36,040 bases of DNA from NCBI RefSeq assembly GCF_000375405.1, contig NZ_AQWS01000027.1, positions 1 to 36,040 of the forward strand, given 5' to 3'. The stretch is from Bacteroides propionicifaciens DSM 19291 = JCM 14649 (GTDB taxonomy: Bacteria > Bacteroidota > Bacteroidia > Bacteroidales > Bacteroidaceae). The notes under the pieces are model-generated. The model did no database searches. It saw only the letters and a program-made list of their open reading frames with translations, and was not told the DNA's origin. A program made the position numbers and the translations under genes. Numbering within the stretch: the stretch's first letter is position 1; each line of letters starts with the position of its first letter. Positions 8,116 through 17,366 of the stretch are shown piece after piece.

Positions 8116-8638
8116 AATAATAAAAGCTGATTCTTAGGGTTTGGGTGATGTTTTATTCTTGATTGGATAAATGTGATTTATATCAATCCCTTAAATATTT
8201 CATTGTGTCTACTGAGCCTTTTAGTATTTCTAGATCATTACAGCTGTTTACACTTGTTACTCTATAGCTGATTTATCGGTTTAAATTTCTGTTTTATTTA
8301 CTTTGGCTATAAATTTCAAGTACCATATTGTCTTTATTTTTCTCAATACCGAGCGGAATCAATTGTTGTTTGTAGTGATAAAAAGTATGCATATGGGTGT
8401 ATATGATATTAAAATGATATTATTTATAGTTGTTTCTACATCTATTCTATTGTGTGGTTTTAAGTTAATATTATCTGTTTTGTAGTTTGTTTATATGGCT
8501 TTTTGTTGATTGGTCATTTGTTGTAACTGACTGATATTAAATTAATACTCTAATAGTGTACTTCGTGATTGTAGAGGTTGATATTTTATTGAGCAAATAC
8601 ATATTTTACCTATATGTACAAATATATGTGAATTATCT
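8116..8638. other. AT-rich intergenic region with no gene seen
   Basis: About 520 bases between the divergent glycosyltransferase and SusC operon. The stretch is very T-rich on the plus strand, has no convincing reading frame, RNA fold or long repeat that I can see. A 60-codon frame at 8303-8485 has no recognisable features. The length may reflect room for regulator binding upstream of the SusC promoter. Confidence 0.5.
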
Positions 8639-8669
8639 TTTGGTTTTTAATGTATTTTAAGTAAGTTTG
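8639..8669 (+). promoter_or_regulatory. Promoter of the SusC/SusD operon
   Basis: TTTG (8639-8642), 19 bases, TAAGTTTG (8662-8669): a full match to the Bacteroidota consensus. The start of transcription would be near 8676, leaving a leader of about 35 bases to the ATG at 8711 and ruling against an in-frame TTG at 8681 as the start codon. Confidence 0.8.
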
Positions 8670-8710
8670 ATTTATCCAAATTGTTAGATAAAACCAATAA
8701 AAACAAACTT

Positions 8711-11700
8711 ATGAGAAATTTGAAGCTGTTCATGCTTCTGACTATGCTAATCATGAGTACTACTTACACCTTAGCCCAAACTCGGGTTGTTAAGGGTATT
8801 GTACTTTCGTCAGAAGACACTGAACCCGTAATTGGTGCAGCAGTTAAGGTTAAAGGTACTACACTAGGTACTCTAACTGATGTTGATGGGAAATTTGTAT
8901 TATCAAATGTTCCGTCAACTGCTAAAACCTTAGAAGTAGCTTATATAGGTATGAAATCTCAGGATGTACCTATTCAGGCAAGTATGAAAATTATACTAGA
9001 AGTCGATGCTCTTGTCTTAGATGAAGTGGTTGTAACTGGTATGACAAAAGTTGATAAACGTTTGTTTACTGGTGCATCTGTTCAGCTAGCAGGTGATAAG
9101 GCTCGAATGGATGGGTTACCCGACCCAAGCCGTGCTCTCGAAGGAAGAGCTGCAGGTGTATCCGTTCAGAACGTATCAGGGACTTTTGGTACAGCTCCCA
9201 AAATTAGAGTACGTGGTGCTACCTCCATTTATGGTAGTTCTAAACCACTTTGGGTAGTTGATGGTGTAATTATGGAAGATGTGATTGAGGTTGATGCCGA
9301 TGCACTATCTTCTGGAGATGCCAGCACTTTGATTAGTTCTGCAATTGCAGGGCTTAATGCTGATGACATCGAGAGTTTTCAAGTATTGAAAGATGGTTCA
9401 GCAACCTCAATCTATGGAGCGCGAGCTATGGCTGGAGTTATTGTAATTACCACTAAGAAAGGTCAGGCTGGAGTAAGCCGTATTAGTTATACGGGAGAGT
9501 TTACTACTCGTCTTAGACCTAATTACAGAAACTTCAACATTATGAATTCTCAAGACCAGATTTCTGTTTACCAAGAGATGCAGCAAAAGGGTTGGTTAAA
9601 TCTAGCTGATTTATCTACAGCAGCAGAAAGTGGTGTGTATGGAAAGATGTACCAATTAGTAAACGATGGTAAACTTCTCAACACGGCAGAATCTCGCAAC
9701 AATTACTTGCGTGGTGCTGAGTATCAAAACACAGATTGGTTTGAAGAGCTTTTCAATGTGAATTTGGTTCAAAACCATGCTGTAAGTATGTCTTCAGGTA
9801 GTGAAAGATCTTCTTACTATGCTTCTATGAGTGCTCTGCTCGATCCAGGATGGACCGAACAAAGTAAAGTAAACCGCTATACAGCGAGTTTGAATGCATC
9901 GTTTAATATTCTTGACAACTTGAGCTTGAATATGATTACAAATGCTTCGTATAGAAAGCAACGAGCTCCAGGTACACTATCTCAAGAAGTGGATGCTGTT
10001 AGTGGACGAGTAAAGCGTGATTTTGATATTAACCCTTACTCATTTGCTTTAAACTCTTCTCGTACGCTTAACCCAGATGAGTATTATACACGTAACTATG
10101 CTCCGTTTAATATTCACAATGAGTTAAAGAACAACTATATGGACTTGAACTTAGCCGATGTGAAGTTCCAATTGGACTTGAAATACAAGCCAGTTCGTGG
10201 ACTTGAATTGAGTGCACTTGGTGCTATTCAATATCAAACTACTTCTCAAGAACACAACATTACTGATTTCTCTAATCAGGCTATTGCTTATAGAACAATG
10301 CCTACGACAGCAATTCGTGATAAGAATCCATTCTTGTATACCGATCCGGATAATCCATTTGCTGTGCCCATTACGGTACTACCTCAAGGGGGTATTTATA
10401 AGAAAACAGATTACACAATGCGTTCGAGCGACTTGCGTTTGTCTGCAGCTTATAATACAGTGATTGATGAGAAACATATTATTAATGCTTTTGCCGGTAC
10501 AGAAATCAATAGCATTGATCGTAGTGAAGATTGGTTCCGTGGTTGGGGACTTCAGTATAGCATGGGACAAATTCCCTTCTATGCTTATGAGGTTTTCAAA
10601 AAAGGAAAAGAGGAAAACTCAAGCTACTATGGATTGAGTGAGACGAAAGATCGTCGTGCTGCTTTCTTTACCAACTTAACCTACTCCTACAGAGGTATCT
10701 ACACCATTAATGGTACATTTAGATATGAGGGAAGTAATAAGTTAGGACGTGCACGTTCCGCACGCTGGTTACCAACATGGAATATTTCGGGAGCGTGGAA
10801 TGTTCACGAGGAGAAATTCTTTGAACCTTTATCCTATAAGATATCGCATTTGGCTATTAAGGCTTCATACAGTTTAACAGCAGATAGAGGCCCAGCATGG
10901 GTAACTAACTCACGTGCAGTTATCATGAGTGATACCCCATGGAGGCCATCAAGTGGTGTTTCGGAGTCTGCTTTGGGTATCTCAAGCTTAGAAAATAAAG
11001 ATTTAACTTATGAGAAAAAGCATGAGTTTAATATCGGAATGGATTTAGGTCTGTTTGAAAATCGAATCAACTTTGCATTCGACTGGTATAAGAGAAATAA
11101 CTACGACTTGATTGGTATTGTAAATACTCAGGGATTAGGGGGTGAAATTGCCAAATATGGTAACGTAGCTTCTATGCGCTCACGAGGTGCAGAGTTAACT
11201 CTTAGTACAAAGAATATTGAGACAAAAGACTTTAGTTGGACCACTGACTTTACTTATTCGCATATTAATAACAAAATTACTGACTTGCAAAACCGAAGTA
11301 GGGCTATTGATATGGTCTCTGGTGTTGGTTATGCCAAAGAAGGATATCCCGTTCGTTCTTTATTCTCTTATCAGTTTGAAGGATTAACGAATCAAGGTCT
11401 TCCTACTTTTATTAACGAAAAAGGTAAAGTTACGAGTTCGGACATTAACTTCCAAGAGCGTGATAATTTAGGTCACTTAGTTTATGAGGGTAGTGTAGAT
11501 CCAACTGATCATGGTGGGTTTGGTAATACTTTTACTTATAAAAACTTTAAGCTAAACCTATTTATTACCTATTCATGGGGAAATAAAGTTCGTCTAGACC
11601 CCGTGTTTAGTAGCCAATACTCCGACTTAACAGCTACTCCTAAAGAGTTTAAAAATCGTTTTGTAGTTCCTGGAAATGAAATGCATACCAGTATTCCAGT

Positions 11701-12016
11701 AATCGCTAGTACGCGTCAATTGCAAGATGATAGAGAGCTAAATCGAGCTTATAATGCTTATAACTACTCTACAGAGCGTATTGCAAAGGGTGACTTTATA
11801 CGTATGAAAGAGATTTCACTAGCTTATGATTTTAAGAAAAGTGTAATAAGTAAGTTTAAGCTCAGTAACCTATCTCTGAAAATTCAAGCAACAAACTTGT
11901 TTTTATTCTATGCGGATAGAAAGTTAAACGGACAAGATCCTGAGTTCTTTAATACAGGAGGTGTGGCAAGCCCTATGCCCAAACAATTTACACTTACCCT
12001 ACGTGTGGGTTTATAA
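8711..12016 (+). CDS. SusC/RagA-like TonB-dependent outer-membrane receptor
   Basis: An 1101-residue outer-membrane transporter. From the chosen ATG there is a signal peptide (hydrophobic L-L-T-M-L-I-M-S, cleavage near T-L-A-Q at 20-23), a carboxypeptidase-regulatory-like domain (about 25-95, with G-A-A-V-K-V-K-G-T and D-G-K-F), a TonB-box region (L-D-E-V-V-V-T-G, about 101-108), a plug domain (I-R-V-R-G-A-T-S-I-Y-G and D-G-S-A-T-S-I-Y-G-A-R) and a long beta-barrel ending in L-T-L-R-V-G-L. It imports an unknown ligand with energy from TonB. It is first in a four-gene operon; the SusD gene starts 12 bases after its stop. No anti-sigma or hybrid sensor gene is adjacent, so regulation is not evident. 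Confidence 0.95.
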   Translation: MRNLKLFMLLTMLIMSTTYTLAQTRVVKGIVLSSEDTEPVIGAAVKVKGTTLGTLTDVDGKFVLSNVPSTAKTLEVAYIGMKSQDVPIQASMKIILEVDALVLDEVVVTGMTKVDKRLFTGASVQLAGDKARMDGLPDPSRALEGRAAGVSVQNVSGTFGTAPKIRVRGATSIYGSSKPLWVVDGVIMEDVIEVDADALSSGDASTLISSAIAGLNADDIESFQVLKDGSATSIYGARAMAGVIVITTKKGQAGVSRISYTGEFTTRLRPNYRNFNIMNSQDQISVYQEMQQKGWLNLADLSTAAESGVYGKMYQLVNDGKLLNTAESRNNYLRGAEYQNTDWFEELFNVNLVQNHAVSMSSGSERSSYYASMSALLDPGWTEQSKVNRYTASLNASFNILDNLSLNMITNASYRKQRAPGTLSQEVDAVSGRVKRDFDINPYSFALNSSRTLNPDEYYTRNYAPFNIHNELKNNYMDLNLADVKFQLDLKYKPVRGLELSALGAIQYQTTSQEHNITDFSNQAIAYRTMPTTAIRDKNPFLYTDPDNPFAVPITVLPQGGIYKKTDYTMRSSDLRLSAAYNTVIDEKHIINAFAGTEINSIDRSEDWFRGWGLQYSMGQIPFYAYEVFKKGKEENSSYYGLSETKDRRAAFFTNLTYSYRGIYTINGTFRYEGSNKLGRARSARWLPTWNISGAWNVHEEKFFEPLSYKISHLAIKASYSLTADRGPAWVTNSRAVIMSDTPWRPSSGVSESALGISSLENKDLTYEKKHEFNIGMDLGLFENRINFAFDWYKRNNYDLIGIVNTQGLGGEIAKYGNVASMRSRGAELTLSTKNIETKDFSWTTDFTYSHINNKITDLQNRSRAIDMVSGVGYAKEGYPVRSLFSYQFEGLTNQGLPTFINEKGKVTSSDINFQERDNLGHLVYEGSVDPTDHGGFGNTFTYKNFKLNLFITYSWGNKVRLDPVFSSQYSDLTATPKEFKNRFVVPGNEMHTSIPVIASTRQLQDDRELNRAYNAYNYSTERIAKGDFIRMKEISLAYDFKKSVISKFKLSNLSLKIQATNLFLFYADRKLNGQDPEFFNTGGVASPMPKQFTLTLRVGL

Positions 12017-12028
12017 AGATTATAAATT

Positions 12029-13600
12029 ATGAGAAAGATAATATATACAATAATTGGTCTACTGGGGTTAGGTTTATCGAGCTGTGACTCCTTCTTAGAC
12101 ACAATGCCAGATAATAGAGCAGAGGTTGACTCGCCAGATAAGGTTAAGAAACTCTTAGTCTCTGCTTATCCCTATGCATCTTACATACTTTTTTGTGAGA
12201 TCTCTTCGGATAATGTTGACAAAACGGGAGAGTTTAATCCCAACGGCTCCATGTTTACCGATCAGATCTACCATTGGGAGGATGTGAAAGAGAGTAATAA
12301 TGAGGCTCCTAAAAACTTTTGGTCAGGTTGTTATGGTGCTATTGCCGCTGCAAATCAAGCTTTATTGGCTATCGATGAGTTAGGCAATACACCAGAACTG
12401 CAAGGTTCTCGTGCTGAAGCTTTACTTAGTCGAGCCTATGCGCACTTTTTACTTGTGAATGTTTTTGGTCAACACTACTCTCCAGAGCATAGTGGTACTG
12501 ATTTGGGTGTTCACTATATGACGGCTCCTGAAACTACGCTTGATCCAAAATATGACCGAGAATCCGTATTGTCGAACTATGAGAATATCGAAGCAGACTT
12601 AGTAGCGGCTTTACCTAATGCACATAAAACAACTTATGATGTGCCTAAGTATCACTTTAATGAAAATGCTGCTTATGCCTTTGCCACCCGATTTTATCTC
12701 TATAAAGGGGATATGGAAAAGACTATAGAGTATGCTACCAAAACTCTGGGTGCTATGCCTCAATCATTTTTGCGTGATAATAAATACTTAGCTACTTTAC
12801 CACAAGATGGAACGACTACAGCTATTGCTTTTGTTAATCCGAGTATGAAGGCCAACCTGCTTTTACTGACAGCAAACTCTAGACTTGGTCTAATTTATGG
12901 CCCTTATACTACTGAATCCCGATATACGCATAACGAAACGATTTCTAAAACTGAGACTTTCGATATTAATAAAGCTCCTTGGGGTGCTATAAGTGATAGT
13001 AAAGTTTATTATGTACGTTCTCGTACGTATTCAGGGACTAACCTTAATAAAGTTATTATGCCTAGACTACCTTACTTCTTTGAATATTCCGATCCTGTAG
13101 CGGGAGTTGGTTATTATAAGACAGTTTATGATGGTTTTACGGCTGATGAAGCCTTGCTTTCTCGAGCAGAAGCTTACGTAAGAACTAATCAGTTTAGCCT
13201 CGCAGTAGCAGACATCAATATGTGGCTACAAGCTTATGTTAAAGATTATGTACCCGTAACTCAAGAAGATATTGTAGCATGGACTGAGGGATATGATTAT
13301 TATACCCCCGATAAGCCAACTCCTATTAAAGAGCTTAATCCAGATTTCGAAATTGATAAAGGAGGAGTTCAAGAGAAGCTATTACAATATGTGTTGTATT
13401 TACGTCGTTTCGAAGTATTGCATACAGGATTACGTTGGTTTGATATTAAGCGTTATGGAATAAAAGTTACCCGACGTCTAGTAGATGGTGGTAAGGTAGC
13501 TCAAGTACTTCCTTATGTCTTAGACAAGCGTGATAATCGTCAAGCTTTCCAATTGCCTGCCGACGTGATTACTGCAGGAATGACACCTAATCCACGATAA
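12029..13600 (+). CDS. RagB/SusD-family nutrient-binding lipoprotein
   Basis: A 523-residue lipoprotein with a lipobox ending in Cys19 (L-S-S-C) followed by D-S-F-L-D, the usual SusD mature N-terminus. Helical repeats with the typical A-x-A-L-L-S-R-A-Y-A-H-F segment near residue 130 and L-R-R-F-E-V-L-H-T-G-L-R-W-F-D-I-K-R-Y-G near 455-475 are hallmarks of the family. It should act as the surface lid over the SusC barrel. Spacing of 12 and 11 bases to its neighbours supports cotranscription. Its ligand cannot be read from the sequence. Confidence 0.95.
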   Translation: MRKIIYTIIGLLGLGLSSCDSFLDTMPDNRAEVDSPDKVKKLLVSAYPYASYILFCEISSDNVDKTGEFNPNGSMFTDQIYHWEDVKESNNEAPKNFWSGCYGAIAAANQALLAIDELGNTPELQGSRAEALLSRAYAHFLLVNVFGQHYSPEHSGTDLGVHYMTAPETTLDPKYDRESVLSNYENIEADLVAALPNAHKTTYDVPKYHFNENAAYAFATRFYLYKGDMEKTIEYATKTLGAMPQSFLRDNKYLATLPQDGTTTAIAFVNPSMKANLLLLTANSRLGLIYGPYTTESRYTHNETISKTETFDINKAPWGAISDSKVYYVRSRTYSGTNLNKVIMPRLPYFFEYSDPVAGVGYYKTVYDGFTADEALLSRAEAYVRTNQFSLAVADINMWLQAYVKDYVPVTQEDIVAWTEGYDYYTPDKPTPIKELNPDFEIDKGGVQEKLLQYVLYLRRFEVLHTGLRWFDIKRYGIKVTRRLVDGGKVAQVLPYVLDKRDNRQAFQLPADVITAGMTPNPR

Positions 13601-13611
13601 ATAGAAGTATT

Positions 13612-14487
13612 ATGAAAAGATTAATAAAATATACCTTGATCTCTTTAGTAGCTTTCTTAATGGTTAGCTGCTCAGAGGATAGTTTGAGCTCTACGAGTAT
13701 GATCAAGGATCCTCAGGTAGAGTTGAACGATTTTGATAAGTGGATATTAAAACGTTATACAGATGTTTATAATATTGACTTCAAATACCGAATGGAAGAT
13801 ATTGAATCTGATATGAACTACAACTTGGTTCCGTCAGAATACAATAAATCCATCATTATGAGTAATATGGTTAAATACCTATGTTTAGAGGCATACGACC
13901 AAGCAACAGGTGGTACAGAATTTATCCGTGGTTATTTTCCTAAGATATTGGTTCTGATAGGTTCACCAGCTTACCGAAACAATGGTACCATGGTATTGGG
14001 TACAGCTGAGGGAGGACGAAAAATTACCCTCTACAATATTAACTTGATGAATATGAATGATATTGAGCAGCTAAACGATTGGTATTTTAGAACCATTCAC
14101 CACGAGTTTGCCCATATCCTTCACCAAACAAAACCCTATACAACCGATTTCAAAGAAATCAGTGCGGCTAACTATGTGACAGATAGCTGGAAAGATAAAA
14201 CTGATCTTCAAGCTCTTCAAGAGGGATTTATTTCTAGATATGCCTCTAGTGCTGTGGATGAGGATTTTGTAGAGGTTTTTTCTTTCTTTATCACCTCTAC
14301 TCCCGAAGTGTGGAATGGTTTTATTACTGACGCAGGTAGTACTGGTGGGCCGATCATCGAAACTAAGCTCAGCATTGTTTCAAGCTATTTGCGTGAGTCT
14401 TGGGAAATTGAAATTACCGAGTTGCGAGATATCATTACTGATCGTGTAGATAAACTAGACGAACAAGATTTAACTAGTCTCGACTAA
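13612..14487 (+). CDS. SusCD-associated zinc metallohydrolase lipoprotein
   Basis: A 291-residue lipoprotein (lipobox V-S-C with Cys20, then S-E-D, an acidic start compatible with surface export). The zinc motif H-H-E-F-A-H-I-L-H spans 163-171, giving an HExxH at 164-168 with a further histidine at 171 in an HExxHxxH arrangement. This matches a family known as substrate import-associated zinc metallohydrolase lipoproteins (related to putative zinc-binding metallopeptidases) that regularly follow SusC/SusD genes. The substrate is unknown; peptide or amide hydrolysis before import is the natural inference. It lies 11 bases after the SusD gene and 18 bases before the next lipoprotein gene. Confidence 0.88.
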   Translation: MKRLIKYTLISLVAFLMVSCSEDSLSSTSMIKDPQVELNDFDKWILKRYTDVYNIDFKYRMEDIESDMNYNLVPSEYNKSIIMSNMVKYLCLEAYDQATGGTEFIRGYFPKILVLIGSPAYRNNGTMVLGTAEGGRKITLYNINLMNMNDIEQLNDWYFRTIHHEFAHILHQTKPYTTDFKEISAANYVTDSWKDKTDLQALQEGFISRYASSAVDEDFVEVFSFFITSTPEVWNGFITDAGSTGGPIIETKLSIVSSYLRESWEIEITELRDIITDRVDKLDEQDLTSLD

Positions 14488-14505
14488 TCAACAAAACATA
14501 TAATT

Positions 14506-15792
14506 ATGAAAAAGATAAATATATTTCTCTTCATTTTAGTCGGATTGGTTATGCAATCTTGCTTAACCGAGGATAAGGAGAAGTTCTCTGTATCCGCTGC
14601 AGACAGAATGGAGGAGAATCTAATAGAAAGTGAAAAAGTATTTCTTTCGGCCCCTAATGGCTGGTTGATGAAATACTATCCGCAAAAGAATAAAATATAT
14701 GGTGGCTATACGCTACTCATTAATTTTGAGCAGGAGAACAAAGTAAAAGCAACTTCAGAGCGTGGAGGGAGTACCACTGTTGTCGAAAGTTTATATTCTT
14801 TGACTAGCGATGATGGGCCAGTAGTCCGTTTTGATACCTATAATGAACTTATACACTATTTCTCTGAACCTAAGAATCCTGATGGAATTGGACCTGCAGA
14901 TAGTGGAATGCAAGGTGATTATGAATTTGTTATTATTGATGCTAAACCCGATCGAGTAGAACTTAGAGGTAAGAAGACAGGTAATAAAATAATAATGGAA
15001 CCTATAGTAGCCGATCAAAAATGGGCAACACTGATGGAGCCGATTATTGAAATGGGGAATACTCTTAAGAGATATAGCCAATTTGAATATGCAGTAGGCG
15101 ATTTTACTGCTACTGTTTCTCAAAGTTATCGTAGATTGACTTTTGTTGCTGGCCAAGGAGATGATGAATCTGAGCAACTCGTCCCCTACCGTGTAACAGC
15201 TCAGGGAATGGAGCTTTTTGAGCCGTTGACCTTAGGTGGGATTACGGTAGATAATTTTAAGTTTGTCGAGGATGGTGAAAGTAGTTATTTAGTAAATGAA
15301 AAGACTGGAGCTACTCTAAGGCCATTGGCAACGCCTTTATCTCTTCATTTAAGAAATGGTACCTGGTATTTTGCTTATTCCAAAACTGAAGGCAGTGCTA
15401 AGATTGTATTTGATTTAATGAAGAAAAAAATGGATCCAGCCGGAGTGATATTAGGTCAAATATTTTTATCTGATTATAGTGGTCAATTCTCTCTTTACTA
15501 TCGCGCTAAATTGCCAGGTGAAGACTTTGAATTAGGTCTATTTACATTGATTGATGAGCTGTTGGCCGATGATCAGATTAGGATTGAACCTACATATAGA
15601 GCTTTAGGCACTGGGCTTGAGTATTTTAGTAAGTTTGATTTTAAATACTTGTTTAATATACTCGATGGAACTTACAAATTGACCGCAGATGATCTTATGA
15701 ATCCAACAGAGATTCGTCTAGAGATGGTTGATAATCCACAATTTATATTCACTCTACAGAAAGCACCAGTTATCTTTCCCTATGATAACTAA
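14506..15792 (+). CDS. DUF4302-type lipoprotein
   Basis: A 428-residue lipoprotein with lipobox M-Q-S-C (Cys19) followed by L-T-E-D. The N-terminal A-D-R-M-E-E-N-L, then A-P-N-G-W-L-M-K-Y-Y-P and G-G-Y-T-L-L-I-N-F are typical of DUF4302 proteins, which are of unknown function and found beside SusC/SusD and the zinc metallohydrolase lipoproteins in many Bacteroidota. It is the last gene of the operon, with a strong terminator 40 bases downstream. A role as an additional surface ligand-binding subunit is inference from context only. Confidence 0.8.
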   Translation: MKKINIFLFILVGLVMQSCLTEDKEKFSVSAADRMEENLIESEKVFLSAPNGWLMKYYPQKNKIYGGYTLLINFEQENKVKATSERGGSTTVVESLYSLTSDDGPVVRFDTYNELIHYFSEPKNPDGIGPADSGMQGDYEFVIIDAKPDRVELRGKKTGNKIIMEPIVADQKWATLMEPIIEMGNTLKRYSQFEYAVGDFTATVSQSYRRLTFVAGQGDDESEQLVPYRVTAQGMELFEPLTLGGITVDNFKFVEDGESSYLVNEKTGATLRPLATPLSLHLRNGTWYFAYSKTEGSAKIVFDLMKKKMDPAGVILGQIFLSDYSGQFSLYYRAKLPGEDFELGLFTLIDELLADDQIRIEPTYRALGTGLEYFSKFDFKYLFNILDGTYKLTADDLMNPTEIRLEMVDNPQFIFTLQKAPVIFPYDN

Positions 15793-15832
15793 GTGGTTTA
15801 TGATAGATGACTAACTCATTTGATAAGAATGA

Positions 15833-15878
15833 AATACTCCCCGTTTAATTCGTTTTAAACGGGGAGTATTGTTTTTTT
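15833..15878 (+). terminator. Intrinsic terminator of the SusC/SusD operon
   Basis: A perfect 16-bp stem (15833-15848 with 15855-15870) with a six-base loop is followed by G and seven Ts at 15872-15878. It ends the plus-strand operon and lies before the convergent efflux genes. Confidence 0.9.
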
Positions 15879-15904
15879 GATATAACTATATGGATGTGCT
15901 GTTT

Positions 15905-17335
15905 TTATTTAACACCACCACCTAAAGCTTTGTATAGATTAGAAGTTGCTTGAAGCTGTTGTAGCTTGTCGCTATTTTGATCTAATTGAGCTTGTAGTAA
16001 GCCTTGTTGTGCACTAATTACCTCTAGGTAAGTTGCCTCTCCAGCTTGTAGGAGTTCGTGTGTATATTCTGCAGCCTTCTTGTATGCATTTACTTGAGTA
16101 TTTCTGTCGAAATCTTTGTCAAGAGCATTCTTATAGGTATTTAGAATATCTGAAACTTCTTGACCAGCTGTCAATACAGTTTTCTCAAAGCCATAAAGAG
16201 CTGCCTTTTGTTCGGCTTTAGCTACTTTAAGTTGAGTAAGTAGTTTCTTTCTTGCAAAGATTGGTTGAGCAAGTCCACCGATAATATTTGCAATAAGATT
16301 CTCTGGCTTAAAGAATTGGCTTAGTGTATTCATAGTAGAGAACCCAATCATTCCAGTCGAAAGTGTGATTGAAGGATAGAAGCTAGCTTGTGCTACATTC
16401 GTCATTTCAAAAGCCGATCTAAATTGGAACTCTGCTTGAAGTACATCTGGACGCTTTGCCAATAACTGTACAGGAACACCATAAGCTAATGTAGCAGGGA
16501 TGTTTTGCTCAGCTAGAGTACCTCTCTTAATGCATGTTGGTCTTTCGGCCATCATCACGCAAAGAGCATTCTCCAGTTGGTAAATACTGCTTTTAAGGTC
16601 AGGGATACTAGCCTTTACCTTGTGTAAAGCAGCACGTGACTGCTCAACACCAGCAGCATTGGCCATACCACTTTCTTTAAGAGCTTCCATTGTTGTTAAG
16701 TTATCCTCTAATAGAACAACCATGTCTTGAGTCACTTTTAGATTCTCATCCAAAGCAATAAGAGAGTAATATGTATTGGCAATACTAGCGATTAGAGACG
16801 ATTGTAGTAAGTTCTTTCCTGCATAGCTATAAAGCATATCAGCATATTTCGCACGTTTAGCACGATTTAACTTGCCCCAAACATCAATCTCCCAGCTAGC
16901 AACTAGCCCTAAAGAGTATGCTTCCTTGTGGTAACCCAAGACGTTTTTGTCTTTAGGTAGTCCTGTTGTAGGACTAGCATTGCTGAGTCGAGTTTGATTT
17001 ACTTGAGCAGACAAAGCTAGGTCTGGGAAGTAAGCAGCACGTGCCATACCTAGTGCAGCCTCTGCTTGTTTGATACGCTCTTGAATGATAAGCATATCAT
17101 AATTATTATCTAAAGCCTTTTGGATATAGGCTTTAAGATAATTGTCTTTGAAGTATTCAGCCCAAGGAATATCAGCAATTGTCGTGGTATCCTTTTGGTC
17201 CGTATCTCCTCGATAGAGTTTACTAGTATCCACTTTAGGAGACTCATAGCGATTGGTGATTTGGCAAGATTGTAAGCCAAAAACCGCAATAAGCCCAAAA
17301 AGTAGGAGTGAACCTTTTAAATATTTAGTTTTCAT
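15905..17335 (-). CDS. RND efflux outer-membrane factor (OprM/NodT-type lipoprotein)
   Basis: A 476-residue TolC-family lipoprotein that forms the outer-membrane channel of the adjacent RND pump. From the ATG at 17335 a signal peptide ends in L-Q-S-C (Cys24); an in-frame upstream start at 17362 would spoil the signal peptide and nearly touch the preceding gene. Two OEP repeats are visible, with the typical P-W-A-E-Y-F near residue 60, A-R-A-A-Y-F-P-D-L near 105-113, L-L-A-K-R-P-D-V near 277-284 and A-S-F-Y-P-S-I near 300-306. The mature N-terminus after Cys lacks acidic residues, consistent with an outer-membrane protein facing the periplasm. It lies 31 bases after the pump gene, third in the operon. 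Confidence 0.93.
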   Translation of the reverse strand: MKTKYLKGSLLLFGLIAVFGLQSCQITNRYESPKVDTSKLYRGDTDQKDTTTIADIPWAEYFKDNYLKAYIQKALDNNYDMLIIQERIKQAEAALGMARAAYFPDLALSAQVNQTRLSNASPTTGLPKDKNVLGYHKEAYSLGLVASWEIDVWGKLNRAKRAKYADMLYSYAGKNLLQSSLIASIANTYYSLIALDENLKVTQDMVVLLEDNLTTMEALKESGMANAAGVEQSRAALHKVKASIPDLKSSIYQLENALCVMMAERPTCIKRGTLAEQNIPATLAYGVPVQLLAKRPDVLQAEFQFRSAFEMTNVAQASFYPSITLSTGMIGFSTMNTLSQFFKPENLIANIIGGLAQPIFARKKLLTQLKVAKAEQKAALYGFEKTVLTAGQEVSDILNTYKNALDKDFDRNTQVNAYKKAAEYTHELLQAGEATYLEVISAQQGLLQAQLDQNSDKLQQLQATSNLYKALGGGVK

Positions 17336-17366
17336 TTTTATATTCTTTATTCTAAGTCTCAAAATC

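Noticed and set aside
8303-8485. 60-codon frame in the region upstream of the SusC-like gene
   Set aside because: Very low-complexity hydrophobic translation from AT-rich DNA, no promoter, no family resemblance, typical chance frame.
8681-8710. Upstream TTG start for the SusC-like gene
   Set aside because: It lies within a few bases of the predicted transcription start and precedes the clear signal peptide beginning at the ATG 8711.
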